DNA from: Bacteroidales bacterium
GTDB taxonomy: Bacteria; Bacteroidota; Bacteroidia; Bacteroidales; F082
Assembly (NCBI GenBank): GCA_024710405.1
Contig: JANJUV010000001.1
Span: 1 to 64,000 of the forward strand
Direction of reading: 5' to 3'
Length of the DNA stretch: 64,000 nucleotides
Of the stretch, positions 48,148 to 57,317 are shown piece after piece; the first letter of the stretch is position 1; each line of letters begins with the position of its first letter. The notes beneath the pieces were generated by a model that saw nothing but the letters and a program-made list of their open reading frames with translations, did no database searches and had not been told where the DNA came from. The translations under genes and the position numbers were made by a program.

Positions 48148-50331
48148 CTACTCAATAGCTACACTACCGGCATTATCTGCTGTATGAAAAACGCCAAAAT
48201 ACCACAACAAATAGAGCACTGCAGCTACAATCAACATAATGAGCAGAGTGTACAACGGGTTTCGCCTTTTGCGGAACGGATCACGGGGGTCGAGTTTCGC
48301 TCCGCCGGGCAATTTGGCCAGATTGGTCAATGTTGCTCCAAATGCTATGTTGATGGTTGTCCGGGCGTTTATGGCCCAGCCATTGGCATCAAGCACCATA
48401 GCCAGATTTCGTTTGCGCAGCTTAAGCCATGCCAGAATCATCGACGGCCCCGAGATCAACAATATCACGCCCAATACAACCAGTGGCATTTTCCACCAGG
48501 TTAAACTCAAAAAACCTGTGAGAATCTGTGTCAGGACAGCACCTATGGCTGCAAAAGCAAGTCCGATGGCGGCAAAAATACCCGCAAACTTACCAATATC
48601 AAAAGGAGCTGCTTTGCCCTGTACCTCAGCAGATCCGGCAGATGGTTGCAGCGTCTTGTCTCCTGCCTTTTCAATTCCTGATGAAGCAGAAGCATTCACT
48701 TTGTCATCCTGCGATGATGCAAACTTTTCGATCTGCTTCGAAATCATTTTCGACATTTTGCGATATGGAGTCCAGAAAGCCTGCCTGATGCTGATCGGAT
48801 TCTCCATGATTTTAGTGATTGTAGCGTCCCAGTCACTGCCCTGATTATCGTAGAAAACAGCATTGCGTCCAACCTCCAGGTTATCCACATCGCCATCGGT
48901 GAAGGCAGCAACAATGGTCATCTTCTCGCCTTTTTTCTTCGACACACAATCGCAATAGACAAGGCATATGCCGCTCTTTGCTGCTATGACGTTGTGCTTG
49001 CCCATATCCGTCACTTTGATGCACAAATCACAACTGCGCTGATCAAAGTAAAGCGTGCCGGCCTGGAAGATACTTTTGCGGTCGGGAGAATAAAAATCAG
49101 AAAAAGTGATGAAATTATTGAGCAGGGTAAACAGATGGGTATAATACCGTACTAATTTGTCTACCATAAAGATATTGCGCGTTTCCTCTTCATAGGTCTT
49201 GTCTTTTTCAATGAGCCTGATTATTCTTTCCATACCATCCGAATTCAGGAAAGCGCGCACTTTCTCCAATCCAAGAGGTTCTGCAACAACACCTTCCGCA
49301 CGATTTTTCCATTGCGCATAGGAGGCAAACTTTTTGCTGATTGTTGCCCACTCCTCTTCGCTGATTTCCTTGGCGAGCGTCTTGCTCTTTCCGACCACAA
49401 GCTGCCTGAAATCCATAATAAAAGTAGCCCACGCAGGATTCAAAGCTTCGCTCCAATTCAACTTGTTGCCTGCTTGAATCTTTGCTATTGGGAATGATTC
49501 GATTTCGCTCAAACAGTCCGTCAGGTTCTTGTGGTTGATGAATTCAATACGGTCTGACATCTTGTTAAGTGTTTCGGCCGATTCGGGATCAAAAGCTGCC
49601 AAACGACAACGAAGAAAATAATCCTCAATCTTCGGTTTAAGCCTCAGGTACAAAGCATAAGCTTCATCTGTCTGGTCTCCATATGGCATAACTTCCACTT
49701 TGTTTTCTTCGAAAAACCTGATGCGATCTGAATATGCCTTGCATTCGCCGGCAAAAAGATTCAGTTTTTCCATATTCACACCATCTGCTCCACTCAGATC
49801 AGGTACGGGACCAACAACTGCAATAATGTCCCTGATGAGGATTTTATCCTGTTCTTCGCCTGCCGATGACTCGGTGATTACACCATCACCGTTGAACAAA
49901 GTCTGTGCAAAAATTGCCTGAACATCCGAAGTTTCAGCTATGGATAAACTTTCCTGCCCTTCTTTACCCAAATTGCTTAATATCTGCAGTGCAGAGGCTT
50001 TGAGAATTTTACCTTCTTCGGTTGCGTCGTTAATTGCTGCCACAGGCATTATCTGACCACGAAGTAAGAGGTCATCAGGATTTTTAATTAATGAAAGTGT
50101 CCAGTCGACTGCCGCAAGGATTTCAGGAACCCTTATCTTACCATCGTCGTCACTATCAATAAGCTGCAATGTTTTTGGTTCAATCTCAAGGCCGTTTACC
50201 GGACAACTCAATGCTGTCCAGAGCTTTTGATCAAGTTCTGCAAGATGCTGCAAATCACTTCCGGAATTGAGGTTGACACGATTAACTCCTCCAATGCGTA
50301 CAAAATTCCATATATGGCTCTTATGCTTCAT
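48148..50331 (-). CDS. Large EF-hand-containing membrane protein of unknown function
   Basis: A 727-residue protein started at ATG 50331; the longer frame opens at a TTG. There is no signal peptide. Residues 59-70 (DSDDDGKIRVPE) are a perfect 12-residue EF-hand loop with Asp at 1, 3 and 5, Gly at 6, Ile at 8 and Glu at 12; a second, weaker GDGVITE loop lies near 165. The central 350 residues are soluble, with a CDLCIKV...CLVYCDCVSKKKGEK cysteine group. Three helices near the C-terminus (about 590-720) anchor it. A calcium-responsive role is inference. Confidence 0.75.
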   Translation of the reverse strand: MKHKSHIWNFVRIGGVNRVNLNSGSDLQHLAELDQKLWTALSCPVNGLEIEPKTLQLIDSDDDGKIRVPEILAAVDWTLSLIKNPDDLLLRGQIMPVAAINDATEEGKILKASALQILSNLGKEGQESLSIAETSDVQAIFAQTLFNGDGVITESSAGEEQDKILIRDIIAVVGPVPDLSGADGVNMEKLNLFAGECKAYSDRIRFFEENKVEVMPYGDQTDEAYALYLRLKPKIEDYFLRCRLAAFDPESAETLNKMSDRIEFINHKNLTDCLSEIESFPIAKIQAGNKLNWSEALNPAWATFIMDFRQLVVGKSKTLAKEISEEEWATISKKFASYAQWKNRAEGVVAEPLGLEKVRAFLNSDGMERIIRLIEKDKTYEEETRNIFMVDKLVRYYTHLFTLLNNFITFSDFYSPDRKSIFQAGTLYFDQRSCDLCIKVTDMGKHNVIAAKSGICLVYCDCVSKKKGEKMTIVAAFTDGDVDNLEVGRNAVFYDNQGSDWDATITKIMENPISIRQAFWTPYRKMSKMISKQIEKFASSQDDKVNASASSGIEKAGDKTLQPSAGSAEVQGKAAPFDIGKFAGIFAAIGLAFAAIGAVLTQILTGFLSLTWWKMPLVVLGVILLISGPSMILAWLKLRKRNLAMVLDANGWAINARTTINIAFGATLTNLAKLPGGAKLDPRDPFRKRRNPLYTLLIMLIVAAVLYLLWYFGVFHTADNAGSVAIE

Positions 50332-50451
50332 ACTGAATTGCTTTTGAATTAAGGCTGAAAAGTACAAAAATTATCCCTGCAAACTTTTACATACCCTCAC
50401 AAACATTAAGGGTATAAAAATACGGATGTTCATCCTTAAGGGAACCTCAAG

Positions 50452-51681
50452 CTAAAAAAAGTAAAAAAAAGTGAGTAAAAGCCTTAAATTGGCAACCTCC
50501 TGCGCATTCATAACTATCCCTTTGTTATCAGGTGTACCATATGCCGCAGCAGTATATTCCGGTTCAAAAGAAATCTGAACCTTGTTTGAAACCCATGATA
50601 CAGAAGGTGCCACACGGTAAACGTAAGCTATGTCAGCGCCCCTGCTGTAATACTTACCGGTGTTTTCAGCAGATGTACCGAAATTATGGGCATAACCGCC
50701 AAACAGTCCGAAAACGAACTTGTTACCATATTGAAGGTTACCCCAAATGAAGAGGTGATTTGTAGGAGTGTAGGTTTCGCGTCCGTTTACCGGATCAAAT
50801 GTATGAACAGCATATCCTCCCAGCAATAAATGTTCGGTAAGATTTTGACCGTAAATAGATTTAAACCTCCACACGAATGATTGCTGTGTATACTTCCAGT
50901 AAACCATTCCCGAATAGCCCGAAATTTTATCGGTTGTAATAATGCTATCAGTCGCAAGTCTTGGACGAAGCACCTTCCAGTCGGCTGCCACACCAAAAAC
51001 ATGGTCATTATGCTTGTATTGAAGCTGAACATGAACATTTGGAACCAATGCGTTACGCATATAAACTCCATTGTATCCCAACGGTCCGTCGTTGGCATTG
51101 TCGCGCTGTGAAAGCAAAGTCAACTGAAGTTTAAAAGAATTGAAAATTCTCTTATAGCTTATCTGAGGATTTCTGATAAAAGGTTGAAAAGGCGCGCCTG
51201 TGTTGAGCGAGATCACATTTGGGAAAACTTCTGAAACAAACATCGGATGCCAATACTGCCCGAAAAGCAGTTCTGATTTTTCCCATTGAAGCAGACCGTA
51301 GGCATGCCGCAGCCTGAAACCATTGATATCAGCATTGGTAACTCCCGAAAAATCTGCTTCAATAATTCCGTTGGTTTTGGCCCCAAATGCATCAGGGCCG
51401 GTAATAACACCCGTCAGCCTTGATGTTACAGGGCTGAAATTCACATAATCCTCATCATTAATATCTTTTCCGTCAACCAACTGAATCCCTTTCGGATAAA
51501 ACAAAAAAAGCTCTTCGCGTGAAGCTACAACCTGACGGGTATCATACCAGTAATCGCTTTTTACGAAGCCATGAAATTCAATGGATGACTTCTTCTTTTT
51601 TGTTTCGGTTGTATCGGTCCGGGCGATGAGACTGCTTCCGGCGATTAAAATCAAAAATATTACGAATAATCTCTTTAACAT
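50452..51681 (-). CDS. Outer-membrane beta-barrel porin-like protein
   Basis: A 409-residue exported protein. The signal peptide (1-21) is followed by a lysine-rich stretch and SIEFHGFVKSDYWYDTRQVV. Many alternating strands follow, and the end is LLTFFYFF, a typical barrel-closing aromatic terminus. It starts 6 nt after the SSS symporter stop, so it is probably the outer-membrane partner in uptake of the same solute. Substrate unknown. Confidence 0.82.
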   Translation of the reverse strand: MLKRLFVIFLILIAGSSLIARTDTTETKKKKSSIEFHGFVKSDYWYDTRQVVASREELFLFYPKGIQLVDGKDINDEDYVNFSPVTSRLTGVITGPDAFGAKTNGIIEADFSGVTNADINGFRLRHAYGLLQWEKSELLFGQYWHPMFVSEVFPNVISLNTGAPFQPFIRNPQISYKRIFNSFKLQLTLLSQRDNANDGPLGYNGVYMRNALVPNVHVQLQYKHNDHVFGVAADWKVLRPRLATDSIITTDKISGYSGMVYWKYTQQSFVWRFKSIYGQNLTEHLLLGGYAVHTFDPVNGRETYTPTNHLFIWGNLQYGNKFVFGLFGGYAHNFGTSAENTGKYYSRGADIAYVYRVAPSVSWVSNKVQISFEPEYTAAAYGTPDNKGIVMNAQEVANLRLLLTFFYFF

Positions 51682-51687
51682 CCCCTG

Positions 51688-53115
51688 CTAATTTATCTTG
51701 ATCAATCTGCTGGTAAGTGGATTCAACAGCAATGAGGTCATCATTCCGATGGTACCCGCCTCGGGAGACGACATCCCGTAAAGATAAAGACCGAGACAAA
51801 CAGCTAACCCGCCAAGTCCGGAAATCATTGCGCCGGCTTTGGTTACTTTATCGGAAAATAGTCCCCATACGAAAGGCCCTAGGAAAAACGACCCTAAGGC
51901 GCCCCATGAAATACCCAGTATCTCGACTATCACATCCAGTTCAACAGCAGCAAAAAGAACAGCCAGCAACACAAAGAAAGCACTCATCACACGCATCATT
52001 ACAGTGATTTGACCATCGGGCATATCCTTACGCACAAAACCCTTCCAGAAATCCCTGGTAAAAGATGAACTTGAAATAAGCACCAGTGATGCCAGTGTTG
52101 ACATGGAAGCCGAAAGAATCAGCAATAAAATGACGACTGAAAGCGATGAAGGAATAACATTGGTGAGCAATTCGGGCATAAGCTGATCAAAATTGGGCTT
52201 ACCTGAAACAAATATCTGCGGTGCGTTATCCGGATTAATAAAAACCCTTGTCGTGGAACCGATAAAATAGGCTACTCCACCTATCAGAATGGCAAAAACA
52301 GTTGATGCAACGGCTCCTGTTTTCACCGATTTCCTGTCACGAATGGCATAAAACTTCTGCACCAACTGAGGCATTCCAAATGGTGCCACACTGGTAAGAA
52401 AAACAAGGGCAAACAGCGGCCACCATCCCGGAGGGCCAACCGAAGATACAAGCCTGGGCTCAATGCTGCGCAGAGAATCGACAATATTGTCCATACCATC
52501 ACCTTTTTCAAGTGTGAAATAAAATAGCAGCAGCACGCTCACAGTCATTATTATACCAAAAATTGTATCGATTATGGCCATGGATTTATAGCCCCCCAGA
52601 ACAATATAGGTTGCTGTGAAGATTCCCATACCAATGAGCACATAAGCATAGGGTAGTCCAAGAGAAATCTCAAAAAGATAAGACAAACCCATAAACACCG
52701 CGGCAGAATATGGAATCAGAAAAATAAAAATAACGATAGCCGAAAAAAGCTTCAACATGGATGAATCATACCGCTTTTCTAAAAACTCGCTCATCGTTCC
52801 GATATCATATTTCACCGAAACCTGCTTGATCCGCCATCCGAGCAAAACCCAAACTACATAAACCCCGACGATTGCATTGAACAAAGCAATCCAAAGTCCC
52901 GACAACCCAAATCCCCAGCCTATCTTTCCTGCGAAACCGATAAACAATACAGCTGAAAAATATGCTGTACCATAGCTGAATGCCGACATCCATGCTCCGA
53001 CATTGCCACCCCCAAGCAGAAAATCCCTGGAAGACTTAGTCCTCCTCAACCCCATAAAACCCACGAGTAGAATAACTATTGCATAAAGTGCAATAACAAT
53101 CAGTTTTGCTGTCAT
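51688..53115 (-). CDS. Sodium:solute symporter (SSS family)
   Basis: A 475-residue symporter with about 13 helices, started at ATG 53115. Motifs include RRTKSSRDFLLGGGNVGAWMSAFSYGTAYFSAVLFIGFAGKIGWGFG and SVAPFGMPQLVQKFYAIRDRKSVKTGAV, the latter close to proline/pantothenate-type symporters. SSASMSTLASLVLISSSSFTRDFWK is the usual sodium-site helix. Proline is a plausible substrate but not proven. It precedes a porin gene by 6 nt. Confidence 0.93.
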   Translation of the reverse strand: MTAKLIVIALYAIVILLVGFMGLRRTKSSRDFLLGGGNVGAWMSAFSYGTAYFSAVLFIGFAGKIGWGFGLSGLWIALFNAIVGVYVVWVLLGWRIKQVSVKYDIGTMSEFLEKRYDSSMLKLFSAIVIFIFLIPYSAAVFMGLSYLFEISLGLPYAYVLIGMGIFTATYIVLGGYKSMAIIDTIFGIIMTVSVLLLFYFTLEKGDGMDNIVDSLRSIEPRLVSSVGPPGWWPLFALVFLTSVAPFGMPQLVQKFYAIRDRKSVKTGAVASTVFAILIGGVAYFIGSTTRVFINPDNAPQIFVSGKPNFDQLMPELLTNVIPSSLSVVILLLILSASMSTLASLVLISSSSFTRDFWKGFVRKDMPDGQITVMMRVMSAFFVLLAVLFAAVELDVIVEILGISWGALGSFFLGPFVWGLFSDKVTKAGAMISGLGGLAVCLGLYLYGMSSPEAGTIGMMTSLLLNPLTSRLIKIN

Positions 53116-53216
53116 ACATTTGGTTTTGGCCGGTAAAATTAGCACTTAATCATTTAAGACAGGCAGACATAAGAAATAACGAGGATATTTAATCACTAAT
53201 TCCGCTCAGCAGACAT

Positions 53217-53268
53217 TAGGCGTAAGGAAAAAGGCGTAAGGAAAAAGGCGTTAAGCAGAAGGCGATAG
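53217..53268. repeat. Heptamer array, left flank of four-helix-bundle cassette 2
   Basis: About seven 7-bp units: AGGCGTA, AGGAAAA, AGGCGTA, AGGAAAA, AGGCGTT, AAGCAGA and AGGCGAT. AAGGCGT is the reverse complement of the ACGCCTT unit in the right flank. Confidence 0.85.
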
Positions 53269-53429
53269 GGACTTAGTACAAGACATTTGGTCAATAGTGC
53301 ATGGCTCACAACCAAAAGAGTAAGAGGGTCTGTTTAAGTAACTATGCTAACAATAATTCTTTAATTCTTGTTATTATCAATGTCATAAGCTTTCGATTGC
53401 CGACTAACAGAAAGCAATAGAACTCTTTA
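53269..53429. other. AT-rich spacer inside cassette 2
   Basis: No open frame or hairpin supported; lies between the left heptamer array and the 3' end of the four-helix-bundle gene. Confidence 0.5.
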
Positions 53430-53804
53430 TCAAGTTATTCTCTTATTCTTTCCTTTCATTTCTAAAGATTTAATCAACCCACGAAGTATTTTTGAGATTT
53501 CATTGGCATTTTCAATCAGTTTTGAGGCTTTATCAGGTTTAAGATAACCTAAACGTATCGAAAGGTATAGCATAGATTTAACCTCACTGCAAGATCCAAT
53601 TGCCATATAAATAAAACGTGCAAAATCAGCATCTGTCCTCCGGTCGAAACCTTCTGCAATATTGTTTGAAATGGAAACAGCCGCTCGGCAAATCTGATCT
53701 TTAAAACCATAATCCTTAACTGCATTAAAAACGAAATAGATATTGACTGTCAAATCTTGTGCCTTTTGCCAACCAATAACATCTTCAAACTTCTGAATAG
53801 CCAT
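53430..53804 (-). CDS. Four-helix-bundle protein (S23 / 23S rRNA intervening-sequence type)
   Basis: A 124-residue helical protein of the same superfamily as the gene at 12586-12945 but a different subgroup. The diagnostic stretch QICRAAVSISNNIAEGFDRR (about 38-57) and FARFIYMAIGSCSEVKSMLYLSIRLGYL are clear; the N-terminus KFEDVIGWQKAQDL is typical of the larger subgroup. Function is unknown. It stands alone between a symporter gene and the sigma-factor operon, enclosed by inverted heptamer arrays. The basic C-terminus (KGKNKRIT) could bind nucleic acid. Confidence 0.9.
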   Translation of the reverse strand: MAIQKFEDVIGWQKAQDLTVNIYFVFNAVKDYGFKDQICRAAVSISNNIAEGFDRRTDADFARFIYMAIGSCSEVKSMLYLSIRLGYLKPDKASKLIENANEISKILRGLIKSLEMKGKNKRIT

Positions 53805-53853
53805 ACCTTATTTTTTTCAATTATTGATCTAATCCACTTATATTTATGCATTT

Positions 53854-53957
53854 ACGCCTTACGACTTACGCCTTACGACTTACGACTTACGACTCACGCC
53901 TTACGACTCACGCTCTAAAACTCACGCCTTACGACTCACGCCTTACGACTCACGGCT
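53854..53957. repeat. Heptamer array, right flank of four-helix-bundle cassette 2
   Basis: About fifteen 7-bp units dominated by ACGCCTT, ACGACTT and ACGACTC, with single degenerate units such as ACGCTCT and AAAACTC. The shared pentamer TTACG (or TCACG) recurs at every unit boundary. Confidence 0.95.
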
Positions 53958-54029
53958 AAATCTTTTCCCTAAACTATAGAAAATCATCCATCAAAACTTA
54001 ATAAATTACAAAAAAAATCAAAAAACATC

Positions 54030-54764
54030 TCATAACGGACTGACCGAACTTGCCCCTGAAGTATTTTGTTGTATCTGCTTTGGAGCACCTTTGTATCGGA
54101 TGCCCGAAGCACCTGAAGCATCAACCACAATGCTTTCGGACGCCCAAACTTCAACCAGCGAAGCACCACTGGCGTCAACTACAGCACTGCCTGATTCAAG
54201 CAAATCAGCATAAACCTTTGAAGCACCTGAGGCATCTACTTTTAGTTTGTTCGCATTTCCTTTCAGATTAGCATTACTGGCACCACTCATGTCAATTACA
54301 AGATAATCAGCCTTTAAATCAAGGCGGAATTCGGATGCCCCGCTCCCCTCCAACTCCAGATGTTCAAAGGACATATTATTTGTGCCATATAACCTGACAG
54401 CACCGCTGATGTCGATGGATTCAAGCTTTTTAAAATTCACACTTACCTTCATGGTTCCGACATTTCGAACTGGCTCTTTCAATCTTATTCTAAGTACACC
54501 ATCAGATACAATACTTTCAATCAATGGCAATATATTGTCGTCTGCTGTAACTACTAAAGATTCTGTTTGGGATTGCGTGAGTTCGACCTCAATGCCACCA
54601 CTTACTTTTAAAGCAATGAATGATCTGATACTTCTCTCCTCGGTAGCAGTTTTTTCACTACCCTCAATGGGACTCAATTCAAGGTTGCATGCGCTTCCGA
54701 TGTGCAGCATAAACATGAGCAACAGAAGAAGTGCCATTTGTGATTGTTTGACTATTCGTTTCAT
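54030..54764 (-). CDS. GIN-domain (DUF2807) lipoprotein
   Basis: A 244-residue exported protein with a lipobox-like HIGSAC (Cys26). The body is a right-handed beta-helix of the putative auto-transporter adhesin head GIN type, with the repeated DASGAS phrase at about residues 184, 199 and 216 (SGAS six or more times). It is the last gene of the ECF sigma operon, 57 nt after the previous stop. Role as adhesin or stress-sensing surface protein is inferred from the family name. Confidence 0.88.
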   Translation of the reverse strand: MKRIVKQSQMALLLLLMFMLHIGSACNLELSPIEGSEKTATEERSIRSFIALKVSGGIEVELTQSQTESLVVTADDNILPLIESIVSDGVLRIRLKEPVRNVGTMKVSVNFKKLESIDISGAVRLYGTNNMSFEHLELEGSGASEFRLDLKADYLVIDMSGASNANLKGNANKLKVDASGASKVYADLLESGSAVVDASGASLVEVWASESIVVDASGASGIRYKGAPKQIQQNTSGASSVSPL

Positions 54765-54821
54765 TTAATCTAAATTTAATGTTTAAGTAAAAGTATTTAT
54801 TATAATGATATATAGTATTTT

Positions 54822-55859
54822 TCACATCACTTTAACTGAGCTGTATTTTGCCGAAACCCTGAAAAGCTGACCTTTAGCTTGAGCATCAACTGCGGTGTAT
54901 TTAGTAGTAGTATAATCCGGCTTTTCGGTCTTGAGTGACCATCTGTTCGGATAATTAAAGCCGCCATTCTCGATGATGACTTCAGCTTTTTTGAAATTGA
55001 TTTGCCTGGTGTTTTCAATACTCAACGATGAAAAATCAACGCTCACATCACATAGTTGAAATCTATCCGAAAGACTTTTCACTTTAACCGAGCCATAGTT
55101 AAAAGCTCCCTGAAATCGTTCTCCCAATTCATCCAACTTAAATGTGGAAAATTCTCCTTTGGCAGTTAACTGCTCAATAGTTCCAATACTGATTTCATCA
55201 TAAGAAGAGGTAATGTTTGCTTCTGTCAATAACTTGATATTCATATGCGAAAATTCACTAAACACCTCTAAGCTTCCTGCCCTGTCAGCATTCAGTGTTG
55301 AGTAACTCAGCTTAATATCCGCATCGGCAAAATACTGGACATTGCCTTTCGAGAAAGCGATGTTGAGTTTATTGGTGTTGCCTTCGAGTCCCATGAGGGC
55401 AAAACTACCATAAGACAAGTTCATTTCAAAATCGCCGGTTCTTTTTTCGGCAGCGATATTTCCAAACTCATTACTGATTTTCATGGGTGTTTTCGCAGGT
55501 AGTTTAACTACGTAATCCACACTGAAAGTTTCTTTTTTATTCCGCTGAGGCATCTTCCCTAATTTTGTCTTCAGCACAATTTCGTCTCCTTGCTCCTGCA
55601 TCGATACTTCAACTGCTTCGAGCATGCGGTCGGCCCTTTTCTTGTCATTACTCGAAGCTTTAATGGTCACCTCAACAAGCAGCACTGGCTTGTCCCAATT
55701 CTCTACCTTCACCATTCCAAACTGATTGGAAATACGCACCAAAGTTTGCTCTCCTAAAGGAAACTCTTTTTGCTGTGTTTGTGCATAGTCCTGCAATTGC
55801 TGTGCCTGTGCACCGATAAGAAGGAACAGAATTACTAAAATCAAGTTAATTTTTTTCAT
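54822..55859 (-). CDS. Exported DUF4097-like beta-helix protein
   Basis: A 345-residue secreted protein when started at ATG 55859 (an ATG three codons upstream is possible). The signal peptide ends GAQAQ. The body alternates short strands with recurring phrases such as ISNQFGMVKVENWDKP, ISNEFGNIAAEK and LSYGSFALMGLEGN, resembling DUF4097 adhesin-like repeats. It overlaps the anti-sigma gene by up to 23 nt. Its place directly after an anti-sigma factor is common in Bacteroidota. Confidence 0.8.
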   Translation of the reverse strand: MKKINLILVILFLLIGAQAQQLQDYAQTQQKEFPLGEQTLVRISNQFGMVKVENWDKPVLLVEVTIKASSNDKKRADRMLEAVEVSMQEQGDEIVLKTKLGKMPQRNKKETFSVDYVVKLPAKTPMKISNEFGNIAAEKRTGDFEMNLSYGSFALMGLEGNTNKLNIAFSKGNVQYFADADIKLSYSTLNADRAGSLEVFSEFSHMNIKLLTEANITSSYDEISIGTIEQLTAKGEFSTFKLDELGERFQGAFNYGSVKVKSLSDRFQLCDVSVDFSSLSIENTRQINFKKAEVIIENGGFNYPNRWSLKTEKPDYTTTKYTAVDAQAKGQLFRVSAKYSSVKVM

Positions 55860-56424
55860 TTGATTCACTTTTAGTTAGATTTGAATGATTTGCTTTGGAT
55901 TGAGACTGTACAAGTTCAAAAACCGATGATATCATCATATAATGCTGTACAATAGCATTTAAGACGCGCTCGTCCTGATTAAGTCTCAGATATTCTTCGG
56001 CCAGCGAACGGCTCAGATCGAGTAAAACCTGAATGCGTCCTTTGGCATCTTCAGCAGCCGATGGTGTTATTTTGTTTTCCAGTGTCATTGAATCAATGGA
56101 AACAATTTTTTCTTCAGCAAGTGTTACATAATATTGCTCTAACTGCCGGATCTGAACTGAACCATCTACCAACTGCTCAGCAGAGGCAGTATCAGAAAAT
56201 TGCATGAGAGCAACTGTAGTTATGCACAGAGCTACTATGACGGCTGCAGCTGATGCGTACCATCTGTTCAGTTGTCTCAGCCGCTTAAGTTTTTTCAGAT
56301 CATCTGCATCGCGGGCATGCTGCGCATCCAGTTTCATCAAAAAACGCTCAAGATGCCCGCCGTCAGGCTGTTCCGTGTCGAAACGGTCACGACGGTTATT
56401 TATCATATCATTAAATCGATCCAT
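55846..56424 (-). CDS. Anti-sigma-factor-like single-pass membrane protein
   Basis: A 192-residue protein with an N-terminal cytoplasmic part of about 50 residues (DRFNDMINNRRDRFDTEQPDGGHLERFLMKL), one transmembrane helix (about 54-74) and a periplasmic helical tail. There is no zinc-binding HxxxCxxC site. Position, 15 nt after an ECF sigma gene, and topology identify it as the likely anti-sigma factor. It overlaps the next gene by 14-23 nt. Confidence 0.8.
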   Translation of the reverse strand: MDRFNDMINNRRDRFDTEQPDGGHLERFLMKLDAQHARDADDLKKLKRLRQLNRWYASAAAVIVALCITTVALMQFSDTASAEQLVDGSVQIRQLEQYYVTLAEEKIVSIDSMTLENKITPSAAEDAKGRIQVLLDLSRSLAEEYLRLNQDERVLNAIVQHYMMISSVFELVQSQSKANHSNLTKSESNEKN

Positions 56425-56439
56425 AGTTGTTCCGATGTC

Positions 56440-57021
56440 TTAGTTAAGCAGTATAGAGTTAAAATGTTGCTTCACCTTCTCCTGCAATGCTTTTCGCGCT
56501 CTTGAATAGCAGGTTCTGACCGAGCCATAAGTCATGCCCAATTCTTTTGCGATCTCTTCATGGCTGTAACCTTCAAGCAGATGAAGCGAAAGAACTATCC
56601 GATAGTGATGGTTCAGCGTTCCCAGAAGCATTGAAATTTGTTCGGGAGCAGCAGCCATAAATTCGTTCTCTTCTCCCATATCATCAGGTAATTCTCTTAA
56701 AACGCCTGAAATTTCATCAAAAACCAGCCCTTTTCTTTTACGCAGATAATCAATGGACTTGTTCACCACAATTTTCCTGAGCCAATGACAGAAAACTGAT
56801 GTTCCGTCAAAGGAATCTATTTTCTGAAATGCTGTCAGAAATCCATCATGCATAGCTTCTTCGGCTTCCTGTCTGTTACCAAGTACTCTGAATGCTGAGT
56901 TGAACATGGGTTTAGCATACAAGCTATATAGCCTCACCTGAGCAGACCTATCGCCTTTGCGGCAGGCCTCAACCAATTGTTTATCAGCTTCTGAAGATAT
57001 GTTGCTACCGTTCATGTTCAA
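56440..57021 (-). CDS. ECF-family RNA polymerase sigma factor
   Basis: A 193-residue sigma factor. Region 2 has YSLYAKPMFNSAFRVLGNRQEAEEAMHDGFLTAFQKIDSFDG and FCHWLRKIVVNKSIDYLRKRK; region 4 has LHLLEGYSHEEIAKELGMTYGSVRTCYSRARKALQEKVK. Length is normal. It heads the operon sigma - anti-sigma - DUF4097-like - GIN. The controlled signal is not evident; autoregulation is likely by analogy. Confidence 0.95.
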   Translation of the reverse strand: MNMNGSNISSEADKQLVEACRKGDRSAQVRLYSLYAKPMFNSAFRVLGNRQEAEEAMHDGFLTAFQKIDSFDGTSVFCHWLRKIVVNKSIDYLRKRKGLVFDEISGVLRELPDDMGEENEFMAAAPEQISMLLGTLNHHYRIVLSLHLLEGYSHEEIAKELGMTYGSVRTCYSRARKALQEKVKQHFNSILLN

Positions 57022-57317
57022 CGTTTCTCATTCTAAAGACGCAACATTTTTCTTTTTGTTACACTTTACTGAATAAACTTTAGAAGATTTTCCTGAAAAC
57101 AAATCTTGATTATGAGAGTGATTAATCAAACTGAAAGTCTTTGACTGTTCCGGCAAATATTTATAATTTCTTTACACGAATCGTCGCTTGTTTTATACCT
57201 CATTTACCTAATCATAACCAATTTTGATCGTGAATTTCCTTTCTTAAAAAAGTAATTACACATGCTTGTTAATAAACACTTAACACAAGAATTCATTACT
57301 AATTATCAGTTTAATTA
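57022..57317. other. AT-rich divergent intergenic region
   Basis: Between the sigma factor (minus) and trkH (plus). It contains the inverted repeat TTGATTA-N10-TAATCAA at 57106-57129 and otherwise only AT-rich sequence. No small gene is supported. Promoters for both sides must lie here but no TAnnTTTG match is convincing. Confidence 0.5.
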
